Notes under the pieces: model-generated
What the model saw: the letters and a program-made list of their open reading frames with translations, nothing else
Databases searched by the model: none
What the model was told of the DNA's origin: nothing
DNA from: CATZDY01 sp045599035
Lineage (GTDB): Bacteria > Bacillota > Desulfotomaculia > Desulfotomaculales > Desulfocucumaceae
Direction: 5' to 3'
Length of the DNA stretch: 28,291 nt
Assembly: GCA_045599035.1 (NCBI GenBank)
Contig: JAZRVI010000024.1
Coordinates: forward strand, 1-28,291
Shown here: piece by piece, positions 1 to 8,096 of the stretch
How positions within the stretch are numbered: the stretch's first letter is position 1
Layout of the letters: each line of letters opens with the position of its first letter
Position numbers and translations under genes: made by a program

Positions 1-861
1 AGTGTCCGCTTGATCGCTTTCACCGCTGGATTTAGTCTTCAAAACCGGAGTTACGGTTATCATCGAATTCGGCTGAATAAAGCTGTACGAGCCGTCTCCA
101 TTATCTGTCAGGCTGACGGCTTGACCGTTTCCATCAACAGCGGTCAGACTGTCCAAAAGATAACCTTCTTCCAAGGTCAGGTTAATAGTAACCCGATCCC
201 CTTCGGCTGCTGAGGCCGGAGAAAACTTTATGCTGCATCCAGTACAGGGAGCAATCATATTTGTATATTTTTCCAAACCCGAACTGCTGCTGCCGCTGTC
301 GCTGCCGCCGCCGCTGGTTTTAATGGTAACCTGAATCTGATTGCCTTCGGCTGCATATTTATCCATACCATCATAAGTGCCGACTTCATATTCTGTATTG
401 GAAATAGTGGTAGTGCCTGTTTGCAAAGCTTTGAGCTGGAAGCTGCCCAGTTTTACTTTGGGTGAAAATTGAGTACCGTTCAAATTATCAGTAATAAAGC
501 TGAAAACCACTTTTTGCAGCCCCTGATCCGGCCAGTCCCTTACAAAGGGTTCACGGAAGCTATAGGAACTGTCAGCCTGCATAGTGCCGCTGACCAGCTC
601 AAAGTATTCAGTTTCATAAGCGATTTCATCCTGCATACTGTACAGGGCATAATCATTGCTGCTGTCCTTCAATTCCAAAAAAGCATTTACGGTAATTACT
701 TCCCCCTGTTTAACACTAACCGAAGTGGAAGTGCTGTCCCCCGCCTGAATTGCAAAATTAAACTGCTGTGAATTATCCACCGCCCAGGCAGCCGCAGAAG
801 AAAACAGCAAAAACAAACTCAAGCCTAAAATTATCCCCAGTTTTTTCCTCACAATTTTCAT
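1..861 (-). CDS. Secreted cohesin-like surface protein, 3' part outside the window
   Basis: The minus-strand frame opens with ATG at 861 and stays open for 287 codons to the window edge, so the C-terminus is missing. Residues 1-27 form a classic signal peptide (MKIVRKK, a hydrophobic core, then AAAWA before VDN). Residues about 33-180 look like a cohesin-type beta-sandwich: a GDS..VSVKQGEVITV opening, an EIAYETEYFELVSG strand and a FQLKALQTGTTTI strand. A Gly/Ser linker follows (about 182-195). Residues 210-275 resemble an InlB-type or 'bacterial repeat' beta domain (EGDRVTINLTLEEGYLLDSLT, DGSYSFIQP). Cohesins bind dockerins or serve as adhesion modules, but the ligand here is unknown. The gene lies 147 bp downstream of the SLH protein gene on the same strand, so co-transcription is plausible. 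No anchor is visible because the end is cut off. The secreted beta-domain call is firm; the cohesin label is moderate. Confidence 0.75.
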   Translation of the reverse strand, partial: MKIVRKKLGIILGLSLFLLFSSAAAWAVDNSQQFNFAIQAGDSTSTSVSVKQGEVITVNAFLELKDSSNDYALYSMQDEIAYETEYFELVSGTMQADSSYSFREPFVRDWPDQGLQKVVFSFITDNLNGTQFSPKVKLGSFQLKALQTGTTTISNTEYEVGTYDGMDKYAAEGNQIQVTIKTSGGGSDSGSSSSGLEKYTNMIAPCTGCSIKFSPASAAEGDRVTINLTLEEGYLLDSLTAVDGNGQAVSLTDNGDGSYSFIQPNSMITVTPVLKTKSSGESDQADT

Positions 862-1008
862 AACTAATACCTTGCCCTTTCCTGGTTCTTTCAAAAGAAG
901 CAAAAATCCAATACAAGCACTTGCAACTCATAATAGTTTAATAATTCAGAATGATTGTAATTTAACCGGGCAAGAGTTCGTAAAATATCCTGCCCGATTA
1001 GGTTTTCT
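862..1008. other. Intergenic spacer between the SLH gene and the cohesin-like gene
   Basis: This 147-bp AT-rich stretch separates two minus-strand genes. It holds a weak 6-bp inverted repeat (CGGGCA/TGCCCG, about 968-997) with a large loop and no proper T-run, so I do not call a terminator. Read-through from the upstream gene is plausible. Confidence 0.4.
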
Positions 1009-4000
1009 TTACAGCTTATCAAAGAATTTTTCCAGCACCGAGGCCGCAAAATCCCTTAATATAATTTCCTGCGGATTAAAATTATCCATTGCATCCTTGC
1101 TCATAATCCCGCCGGCCAGAATTTGATTAACCTTATTGCGGTTATCTTCCTGGATGGACAGCAAATCATTACAAATTACCGGCTCACCGCTTAAAATTTC
1201 CGGTCGTCCCACATATTCCAGATAATTATAAAGAACTGCTGCCAGGTTTTCCCGATCCACCGCTTCCTGACCGGAAGCCTGCATAAGCCCCTGAGCTTCA
1301 GCCCAGGTCAGAGTTTCGGCATAACTCAAATCCCCAATTCCATTTAATTTGGCTAAAAAGGCCGCCAGCATATTATGGTTTAATTCCTGCTGGGGATTAA
1401 ACTTGCCCTGGCCATCGCCTGTCAACAAACCAGCCTTTTCCAGCTTGATAATGGAGCTGGCATAAGGATTGCCGTCAATATCTTCAAAGCTGCTGCTAAA
1501 AGCCTTGTCTGAACTATGATCCGGGGTTAAAGCTTCATTGACCGGCTCGCTTGTTGTTTCCGTTGAAGCAACTGGCTCGATAATTAAAGCTTTATCGGTC
1601 AAAACATAAATTCCAGGTTTATCAGCTTTAAAGTAAATTAATTTTTGTCCTGAGTCATAGCCGCTAATTAGTTGACCGGTAAGGGTGTTTCCTTCCAATC
1701 TGTATAAATAACAGGAAGAAAGATTTTTACCTTCCGGCAAAACATAGGGCATCCCCAAGTCCAAGGTTCCTCCGGACAAGGTGGTTATTTCCTGCTCCCC
1801 AACAAATAATTGGTACTGAGTAAGCAAAGCTTTTTCATCCACCAATTTTTGCTGTTCCAGGGTCAGGCTGTCCCAACTGAGCGGGGTAATCTGCAAATTT
1901 AAAGAGTCCTTTTTATTTTGAGCAAGGGTGGTCAAATAATTGTCCAAAACTACCAGATAACCGGCGGTACAGCTTAGTTTAAGACCCAAAATATGTTCCT
2001 GTTTGGTCAAAATTTCCCCAAGCTGGGAGAGCGGGAACTGCACCTGACAGGCTTTAACCAGGCTTTGCAGGGACTTAAGCACGGTCAGTTTAAATTCCAG
2101 ATAGCCCTTAAATTCGCTGTCATTCTGGACTTTATTTAACAAGGCTTCCAGATCGGATTCCGTAATTTTATATTTGGCCAATCCTTTTTGCACATCGGCT
2201 TCAAAGCTGGCCGCTATTGATTCCGTTCCGCCGCTGGAGCCGGAAGAAGAATCCGCATCATCCGGCATTTCCGATTCCTGGGTATAATCCCGAACATAGT
2301 GCCAGAAAATTATATCTCCATCGTTAATGGCACATTCCCGCAGGCCAAGCTGAATATGTTCTCCGTTAAGCTGATACATCCAGCCGCTGTTGGGTCCATT
2401 ATCAAATTCATACAAATCATTGATTCCTGATACATAACCGGCTTCTTCTTCATAACTGATACCAGCCTGATCCAGGGCTTTAAAGAAAGCATCAGCCACC
2501 GTCAAATAATTTCCGTTGATAGCTTCTGACTTATTTAAGGTTAGTTGTTCTTCTTCAATCCATATTTCATAGTCATCACTGCCATTCTTTTCATAGGTAT
2601 TGCCCTTTTGGTCTCCCTGCAAAGAAAAGGTTACCGTGATACTGTCTTCTGCCCCACCGGTGGAGCCACCGCCCCCACCGGACTTGTCGCCTTGCAGGGT
2701 AATTTGATAAGCAGTTGCCTGAGCCGTTTCAGAGGCTACTTCAATCTGAACCACCGCTGTAGCTTCGGCAAAGTAAACATTGTAGCAGGTCTGCCCTGTC
2801 CGGCTGGAAGTAACAATCTGGCTTACTCCACTAACCGGAGTTACTTTAAGCTCGGCTCCACTTTCCACTACCGGACAAAGACTATCATAAGTATTGCTGG
2901 CTTCCAAATCTTTGGCTGCCGTATAAATTAAAACTGCGGGATCAAAAGCAGGAGTTAAAGTCAATTGACTGGCTTCGGAGCTGTCCTGGCTCCAAACTGT
3001 CAAACCTTGCAGTTGGGCTTTTCCTACAAAATTCAAATTATAGCTTACTTCCGACTCCGAACCGCCCCTAACCATAATTTGAGCGGTTCCCTGCCCGGCG
3101 GTCAAAGGAATTTTGGCCTGATACTGATTGTCAGATTCTTTAACCTGAACTGACTCACCATTAGCTTTCACCTGACAGCTTTGACCGACAGGCACAGTAA
3201 ATTGCAGGGTAGCCTCCGTCAAATCCGCTGGTACTCCAACTTGATATTCCTTTATTTGCGGATCAAATTCCAGGGCTTGAATCGCTTCCGGCACAACCAG
3301 ACTGTTCAGGCAGGTTTGAGTGACTGCAAACTTAAATAAATAACCGGCTTCATTATAGAAATACAAAGCTCCGGATGGATCAAAAGAAAAATGTTCATAA
3401 GAATAAGCTGCTCCATTATCCACCGAAGGCACAGCTACTGCTTTCAGACTGGCTTCATTGGAATCATCATAGTCCTCTTCCAAAACATAAATGGAGCCGG
3501 GATGGTTATAGGCTTGAACATACAAACAAGGTTGGGCATAGGCCGTACATAAAATCGGCATACTTTGGATTTTACCCAGATTATTACTGGTTTTGTAAAG
3601 GAAGCTTAAATCAGACGCTTCCAGAACCCAAACCCTGCCATCTTGTCCGCCCAGATAAACCCGATCCCGATAAATAACCGGAGGACACATTGATTTGCTG
3701 GCCTCAGCCTCTAAAAAGCTGTTTTCGGTAAATTTTCCATCTTGAGGATTAATCTGAATGGAATATAGCTTGGCATCAAAATAACCGCCCCAGTATAAAC
3801 GCTCTTGATCCACAGAATAGGCTATTGAGCAAGAGCTGCTGTTGGGAGTTTCCCGACCCTTCGTATCTTTAAAGGTAAATTCATCCAGCACATTTCCGGT
3901 TTGAGCTTCGACTGCATAAACCTTATAAAGATTGGGAACATAATAAACCTCGGTTACTCCGTCCTCCAAAGTGACAAAAGCTCCCGCCGACCAATTAAAA

Positions 4001-4758
4001 GTACCTTCCAGAGTATAGGCACTTGTTCCATTATTTGCATTTAGCACTTTGCCGTTACAATAAAGCAAACCATTATGATAAACCAGGGGGTGATAATAAC
4101 CATTTTGCAGATCGGTTGACCAGACTGGTGTGGAAGATAGATGCTTTACATCATAAGCAGAAATGTTATTCTGAGTAGCTACAAAGATTTTTCCTTCTCC
4201 ATAAGCCAGATAGTCATAATACATGAAACCCTGACTGCCTATGCCGGCAATGGTTTCGACTATTTCTCCGGTTTCGGAATCAATCTTCAGCAAGCCTGTC
4301 TTGTTGGTGGTATAAATATAATTATCAAGAATAACTGGCTGTCCTACATAAAATCCAGCTTTTGCTACCGCATCTCCCACAGCCAGTTGAGCTTTCCATT
4401 GTTCAGTGGCTCCGGCCAGGGGTAAAGCGGTTGAAGTAATATTATTATTACTGGAAGTATAATTGAAAGCTCCAGCCCATTGCACCTCAGGCTCCGAGCT
4501 GGTCAAAGGCATCAGCTCCTCACTTGAAGTTGAACTTGAGCTTGAAACATTTTCCATTTCCTGAGGCAGGACTTCCAGGGCTTCTTCTTCGACCAATTCA
4601 GGTTCATTGGCTGGCAAATCAGCCTCTTCCGAAACTACTTCCAGGATTTCTTCCTCTTCCAGGCCTTCTTCAGCCAAAGCAAAAGGCATAATGACCAGCA
4701 ATAAAGATAAAGCTATCCATAAACTGATAAACCTTTGGAAATCTTTTCGCAATCTCAT
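1009..4758 (-). CDS. SLH-anchored surface protein with PQQ-type propeller, cadherin-like domains and DUF4430
   Basis: A 1249-residue exported protein. I chose ATG at 4758, which has a perfect AGGAGGT seven bases upstream; a longer frame reaching 4857 has no comparable site and runs into the leader RNA. In order: signal peptide (1-29, ending FALAEEG), an acidic Glu-rich stretch (30-75), a PQQ/WD-like beta-propeller (about 115-480, repeats such as LLKIDSETGEIV, VYAVEAQTGNVL, VWVLEASDLSFL), two cadherin-like beta-sandwiches (about 483-690), a Gly linker, DUF4430 (about 705-830, with hallmark NSGWMYQLNG and a nearby FWHYV), a helical segment, and degenerate SLH repeats (about 1089-1249) that would bind secondary cell-wall polymer. 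DUF4430 is related to the C-terminal domain of transcobalamin/intrinsic factor. With the riboswitch-like leader upstream, I infer corrinoid capture at the surface. The architecture is clear; the ligand is inferred. Confidence 0.88.
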   Translation of the reverse strand: MRLRKDFQRFISLWIALSLLLVIMPFALAEEGLEEEEILEVVSEEADLPANEPELVEEEALEVLPQEMENVSSSSSTSSEELMPLTSSEPEVQWAGAFNYTSSNNNITSTALPLAGATEQWKAQLAVGDAVAKAGFYVGQPVILDNYIYTTNKTGLLKIDSETGEIVETIAGIGSQGFMYYDYLAYGEGKIFVATQNNISAYDVKHLSSTPVWSTDLQNGYYHPLVYHNGLLYCNGKVLNANNGTSAYTLEGTFNWSAGAFVTLEDGVTEVYYVPNLYKVYAVEAQTGNVLDEFTFKDTKGRETPNSSSCSIAYSVDQERLYWGGYFDAKLYSIQINPQDGKFTENSFLEAEASKSMCPPVIYRDRVYLGGQDGRVWVLEASDLSFLYKTSNNLGKIQSMPILCTAYAQPCLYVQAYNHPGSIYVLEEDYDDSNEASLKAVAVPSVDNGAAYSYEHFSFDPSGALYFYNEAGYLFKFAVTQTCLNSLVVPEAIQALEFDPQIKEYQVGVPADLTEATLQFTVPVGQSCQVKANGESVQVKESDNQYQAKIPLTAGQGTAQIMVRGGSESEVSYNLNFVGKAQLQGLTVWSQDSSEASQLTLTPAFDPAVLIYTAAKDLEASNTYDSLCPVVESGAELKVTPVSGVSQIVTSSRTGQTCYNVYFAEATAVVQIEVASETAQATAYQITLQGDKSGGGGGSTGGAEDSITVTFSLQGDQKGNTYEKNGSDDYEIWIEEEQLTLNKSEAINGNYLTVADAFFKALDQAGISYEEEAGYVSGINDLYEFDNGPNSGWMYQLNGEHIQLGLRECAINDGDIIFWHYVRDYTQESEMPDDADSSSGSSGGTESIAASFEADVQKGLAKYKITESDLEALLNKVQNDSEFKGYLEFKLTVLKSLQSLVKACQVQFPLSQLGEILTKQEHILGLKLSCTAGYLVVLDNYLTTLAQNKKDSLNLQITPLSWDSLTLEQQKLVDEKALLTQYQLFVGEQEITTLSGGTLDLGMPYVLPEGKNLSSCYLYRLEGNTLTGQLISGYDSGQKLIYFKADKPGIYVLTDKALIIEPVASTETTSEPVNEALTPDHSSDKAFSSSFEDIDGNPYASSIIKLEKAGLLTGDGQGKFNPQQELNHNMLAAFLAKLNGIGDLSYAETLTWAEAQGLMQASGQEAVDRENLAAVLYNYLEYVGRPEILSGEPVICNDLLSIQEDNRNKVNQILAGGIMSKDAMDNFNPQEIILRDFAASVLEKFFDKL

Positions 4759-4854
4759 CTTGTAACCTCCTTTAATTTTAAAAAACGGAAACTCAGGATA
4801 ACTGGTTTCACCTCTTTTCTTAATCCTGTATCCGCCAAAATTAGTTCTAATAAT

Positions 4855-4888
4855 CAAAAAATCCGTTTATTCCCAAAGAAAAACGGAT
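4855..4888 (-). terminator. Intrinsic terminator of the leader RNA (hairpin H3)
   Basis: Read on the minus strand, ATCCGTTT pairs with AAACGGAT (4861-4868 with 4881-4888) around a 12-base loop, and a run of six T follows at once. It sits in the 5' leader of the SLH gene, about 100 bases before its start codon, so it would act as an attenuator. Its upstream arm is also used by hairpin H2, so the two cannot form together. Confidence 0.72.
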
Positions 4889-4909
4889 TAATCTATTTAA
4901 TCCGTTTTT
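4879..4909 (-). promoter_or_regulatory. Antiterminator hairpin H2 of the leader
   Basis: A perfect 13-bp stem: AAAAACGGATTAA and its reverse complement around a 5-base loop (4892-4896). It shares 4881-4888 with the terminator stem H3 and 4902-4909 with hairpin H1. Formation of H2 would prevent both, so it fits the antiterminator of a transcriptional switch. The pairing is visible in the sequence; the switching role is inferred. Confidence 0.65.
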
Positions 4910-5043
4910 GGGTGACGGCCAAAAACGGCAACAATTTGCAGCGTGTATCTGACTTGGGAAATTCCCGCACAGTAACCGACTTGTGGTTTTGAGGTCCAAG
5001 ACCGTTAACCGTTCCACGCTGGCTGAAAACCTTTGCAAATTGT
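4902..5043 (-). ncRNA. Cobalamin-riboswitch-like aptamer with adjoining hairpin H1
   Basis: On the minus strand an outer stem (5036-5043 with 4931-4938, ACAATTTG/CAAATTGT) and a second stem (5015-5021 with 4939-4945, CAGCGTG/CACGCTG) enclose about 70 bases. Just inside the 3' arm is AAGTCAGATAC, close to the start of the B12 box (rAGYCMG...). On the 5' side GTGGAAC resembles the GGGAA joining segment, and TTACTGTG resembles the conserved CAACTGT region. A small GGT..GCC hairpin could be P2. Next comes hairpin H1 (10 bp, CCGTTTTTGG/CCAAAAACGG, 4919-4928 with 4902-4911), whose loop CCGTCAC could pair with ACGG in the aptamer as the L5-L13 kissing loop does. The canonical GGTGnnAAnCC element is not obvious, so this is a variant or a related class. 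A structured regulatory RNA is likely; cobalamin as ligand is moderate. Confidence 0.6.
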
Positions 5044-5146
5044 TTATTCAATTATAAACGGAAAACTAAGGTAAATGAGACTATTCTTATCTTGAATCCC
5101 ATTACCTTGGATTTTTATCCATAATATTGCTAGACTTGTTTTTTCA

Positions 5147-5175
5147 ATTATACCGGAATAATATAGAAAGGTCAA
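5147..5175 (-). promoter_or_regulatory. Sigma-70-type promoter of the leader RNA and SLH gene
   Basis: On the minus strand TTGACC (5170-5175) and TATAAT (5147-5152) are separated by exactly 17 bases. Transcription would start near 5140, giving a leader of about 380 nt that includes the riboswitch-like fold. Confidence 0.75.
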
Positions 5176-5565
5176 TACCTATCTTTTCTGGAATTAGAAT
5201 CTTTTTTAGGAATTTTACATTCATTTATGTAAAGATTAGACAAAAACCTCAGAAAATAACCTGACAATAACCTGCATAAAATATTATTTATGTAAATAAA
5301 AGACAAAGAAAAGTTTATCCTTTATTTTATTTATGCGGATATACTGTAATAATGTTAACTTTATTTAGCTATATTATTAACTAAAAAAAGTAATAATCTG
5401 TACTTATAACTTGACAAGATCATTACTTTTTGATTTAAGCCCACAAAAGATTAATTTTCTAAAATATTAAAGTAAAAAGGATTTCGTTTAAAGCTGACAG
5501 CCTATCACAATCAAATTTTGACTTCAACTAATGTTCATCAAAGCAGGATTAAACCCTGAATGACC
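5176..5565. other. AT-rich intergenic region without a recognisable gene
   Basis: About 390 bp between the leader promoter and the rodA terminator. I see no credible coding frame. It contains a 10-bp inverted repeat AAAAAGTAAT / ATTACTTTTT (5385-5394 and 5422-5431) with a 27-base loop, and two copies of ATTTATGTAAA-like sequence (near 5223 and 5288). None of these can be assigned a function. Confidence 0.5.
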
Positions 5566-5597
5566 AAAGAAAAAACGGTAGTGCCAACACTACCGTT
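5566..5597 (-). terminator. Intrinsic terminator after rodA
   Basis: Minus-strand AACGGTAGTG and CACTACCGTT form a perfect 10-bp stem around a 4-base loop (TTGG), followed by TTTTCTTT. The stem includes the last bases of the rodA stop codon. It marks the end of the long mre/min operon. Confidence 0.9.
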
Positions 5598-6939
5598 AGA
5601 ACAAGGATTTCTGCCGATGAATATAGACATTTAGAACCAGGCCAATGGCCAGTAAATTGGCCACCATAGCCGTACCTCCATAGCTGACAAAGGGCAGCGG
5701 AATGCCGGCTACCGGCATCAGACCCATAGACATCCCTATATTTTCAATAATATGAAAGGATAATTTAGATACCACACCAATAACCAACAAAGTACCAAAG
5801 GCATCCTTACCCATAAAAGAAATTCGGATACAACGGATAATTAATAAAAGGTAGAGGGCAAGCAAAGTAATTACCCCCAAAAGTCCTGATTCTTCCCCCA
5901 AGACCGAAAAAATAAAGTCACTGGTTCGGATGGGCAAAAAAAAGTGGCTTTGCGTACCTTCCAAAATACCCTTGCCCCAAAAGCCTCCGGAGCCCAGGGA
6001 AATTTTGGATTGATAAACATTATAGCCGGAACCCAACAAATCGCTCTCCGGATTCAAAAAGGTTTCAATCCGGGTCATTTGGTATTCCTTGATGGTATAG
6101 GAGTGAAATTTTTCATGCCACTTGCTGAAAAAAGCCTCCTTTTGGCAAACCAGGTCATAATAAGCTGCCAAATCTGCTTCGGTCAGGTCATTATCCGCCA
6201 AACCTTCCAAAATATCCTGATTATCCTCACTTAATTCCATAGTTCCAGCCTGAATTTTTTCCAAGGCCAGCTTTTGGTTTTCCCATTCCTCAGCCGAATT
6301 ATGCAGATAACTATGAGAAAAATAAATGGCTAAAATCAAAAAGACTCCTACCGCAATGGTTGTAAATAAATGCCAAAACCTGGCTCCGGCCACAAAAAGC
6401 ATACCAAAGGTAATGGCCACCAAAACCAGAGCGGTTCCCAAATCCGGCTGGACAATAATCAGTAAGGCCGGAAATCCCGCAAAAGCATAACAGGATAAAA
6501 GATCCCGCCAGCGAGACAAATTGCCTTCCTTGCCGGCCAAATAATCAGCAAAACAGATAATCATAATAATTTTGGACAATTCCGAAGGCTGAAACTTAAA
6601 GCTCCCAATTCCAATCCAGCGTTGAGCCCCCAAAGCGGTAAAGCCTAAAAGCAAAACCGCCACCAACATGACAATATTAAAAATATACAGATATTTGCTG
6701 ATCTTACGCAGATCTTCAAAATCAACGGATAGAATAAATCCCATCCCGATAATCCCGATAATCATTCCCACGAGCTGATTGGCAATGGCTCCAAAATCCA
6801 AATGCAGCAAACGACCAAAAAAGCTCATCTCCTGAAAGGAGGTATAATCAACCTGAGAAAAGTCTACTGAAGCACTGCCCACAACAAGCAGACCCAAAAC
6901 AATAATAGAGCCGGTCAGGATCACCACCGGATAATCCAA
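5596..6939 (-). CDS. rodA: Peptidoglycan glycosyltransferase RodA (SEDS family)
   Basis: RodA polymerises lipid II into glycan strands for sidewall growth, working with the class B PBP encoded upstream (mrdA) and with MreBCD. Multiple membrane spans are visible, with the SEDS signatures GAQRWIGIG...FQPSELSK (about 104-123), VQPDLGTA (163-170), LNPESDLLGSGYN and PLPFVSYGGTA near the end. At 447 residues it is longer than the usual 370-400, because about 70 charged residues (roughly 212-284) are inserted in the extracellular loop before the YQMTRIETFLNPESD motif. The annotated start is a TTG at 6939, which leaves the usual cytoplasmic N-terminus missing. The upstream codons read KKIFNRILKEL in frame, but a TGA blocks them unless one A is removed from an A6 run (6965-6970). 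It lies 67 bp after minE in the same operon. Confidence 0.95.
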   Translation of the reverse strand: MDYPVVILTGSIIVLGLLVVGSASVDFSQVDYTSFQEMSFFGRLLHLDFGAIANQLVGMIIGIIGMGFILSVDFEDLRKISKYLYIFNIVMLVAVLLLGFTALGAQRWIGIGSFKFQPSELSKIIMIICFADYLAGKEGNLSRWRDLLSCYAFAGFPALLIIVQPDLGTALVLVAITFGMLFVAGARFWHLFTTIAVGVFLILAIYFSHSYLHNSAEEWENQKLALEKIQAGTMELSEDNQDILEGLADNDLTEADLAAYYDLVCQKEAFFSKWHEKFHSYTIKEYQMTRIETFLNPESDLLGSGYNVYQSKISLGSGGFWGKGILEGTQSHFFLPIRTSDFIFSVLGEESGLLGVITLLALYLLLIIRCIRISFMGKDAFGTLLVIGVVSKLSFHIIENIGMSMGLMPVAGIPLPFVSYGGTAMVANLLAIGLVLNVYIHRQKSLF

Positions 6940-7006
6940 TTCTTTTAATATCCTGTTAAAAATCTTTTTTCACCTGCCCGACCAAAATCTTTCTAAAAAA
7001 CCAGCC

Positions 7007-7264
7007 CTATTTTATGCGTTTAACCGGAATATTGGCCACCAAAGCCACCTGATTTTCCACATGATCAAAATTTACTTCCAAAGATTTTTCATCAATTTCC
7101 ATGTAATGGCTGATCACTCTAATTAAATCATTGCGTAATTCCTGCATAACCTGGGGAGAAATATCAGAACGATCATGCACCAAAACCAAACGCAGCCTGT
7201 CTTTAGCAATGTTTTTACTGGAAACATTATCCTTACCTAATATCTTGGAAATAAACTCCAGCAT
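7007..7264 (-). CDS. minE: Cell division topological specificity factor MinE
   Basis: The 85-residue size is typical. The N-terminal MLEFISKILG is the membrane-binding amphipathic segment, followed by the MinD-contacting stretch KDRLRLVLVHDRSDISPQVM and a C-terminal dimerisation domain (LRNDLIRVISHYMEID, then two beta strands). MinE stimulates MinD ATPase and drives pole-to-pole movement of MinCD. It starts 15 bp after minD ends, so the two are surely co-transcribed. A MinE, rather than only DivIVA, implies an oscillating Min system. Confidence 0.96.
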   Translation of the reverse strand: MLEFISKILGKDNVSSKNIAKDRLRLVLVHDRSDISPQVMQELRNDLIRVISHYMEIDEKSLEVNFDHVENQVALVANIPVKRIK

Positions 7265-7279
7265 TATATTTCCCCCTGT

Positions 7280-8071
7280 CTATTTCCGAGTAAAGAGCTT
7301 TTTGATTTTATTGAAGAACCCTCCATCCTCCAAATCCAATAAAGGAATATCCTCACCCTTAATTCTTTTGACAATATTACGATAAGCCTGCCCAGACATG
7401 GACTTGTTTTCCTGCACTACTGCTTCACCTTTATTGGTAGTAATAACTACCATCTCATCATCTGGAACAACTCCCAATAAATCAATCGCTAAAATATCAA
7501 TAATATCCTCAATATTCATCATATCGCCGGATTTGACCATATTATAGCGAATCCGATTGATAATCAGCCGAGGATCCTGCAAATCAGATGCTTCCAGCAA
7601 GCCCACAATCCGATCTGCATCCCGAACCGCCGAGATTTCCGGGGTGGTTACAACAATAGCCCGGCTGGCTCCAGCTATGGCATTCCTAAAGCCCTGCTCA
7701 ATGCCGGCTGGACAATCGATCAGCACATAGTCAAATTCCTGCTGCAAGTCCTGACAAAGCTGGTACATTTGATCCGGGGTAACCGCAGTTTTATCCTTGG
7801 TCTGAGCCGCCGGCAGCAAGTATAAATTCTCAAAGCGTTTATCTTTGATCAAAGCTTTTTTATAAACTACTTCCCCATTCACCACATTGGTCAAATCATA
7901 AACAATTCGGTTTTCCAGTCCCAAGACTACATCCAGATTGCGAAGACCAATATCGGTATCCACCAAAACCACTTTATGTCCTAAAGCAGCCAATCCGGTT
8001 CCAATATTGGCTGTGGTGGTTGTTTTGCCAACCCCACCTTTGCCGGAAGTAATTACAATTACTTCTCCCAT
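7280..8071 (-). CDS. minD: Septum site-determining ATPase MinD
   Basis: A ParA/MinD-type ATPase of 263 residues, normal for the family. The deviant Walker A motif (SGKGGVGKTT, 9-18, with signature Lys11 and Lys16) is followed by the VDTDIGLRNLD switch and the VLIDCPAGIEQGF Walker B region. The C-terminal FFNKIKKLFTRK is the amphipathic membrane-targeting helix. ATP-bound MinD sits on the membrane and recruits MinC; MinE releases it. The ATG start has GGAGGA just upstream. It lies between minC (25 bp away) and minE. Confidence 0.97.
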   Translation of the reverse strand: MGEVIVITSGKGGVGKTTTTANIGTGLAALGHKVVLVDTDIGLRNLDVVLGLENRIVYDLTNVVNGEVVYKKALIKDKRFENLYLLPAAQTKDKTAVTPDQMYQLCQDLQQEFDYVLIDCPAGIEQGFRNAIAGASRAIVVTTPEISAVRDADRIVGLLEASDLQDPRLIINRIRYNMVKSGDMMNIEDIIDILAIDLLGVVPDDEMVVITTNKGEAVVQENKSMSGQAYRNIVKRIKGEDIPLLDLEDGGFFNKIKKLFTRK

Positions 8072-8096
8072 AAATCTTCCTCCATCCTAAAGCTTT

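Noticed and set aside
872..1126. Plus-strand frame 872-1126 and other frames opposite the SLH gene
   Set aside because: They are shadows of the minus-strand genes, with no ribosome-binding site and no recognisable protein features.
4759..4857. N-terminal extension of the SLH protein gene to 4857
   Set aside because: It has no ribosome-binding site and would begin next to the leader terminator. ATG 4758 has a perfect site and starts a signal peptide.
5041..5060. Second TATAAT-like box inside the leader (5051-5056, minus strand)
   Set aside because: It has no matching -35 box, and starting there would remove little more than the leader 5' end; the 5147-5175 promoter is far better.
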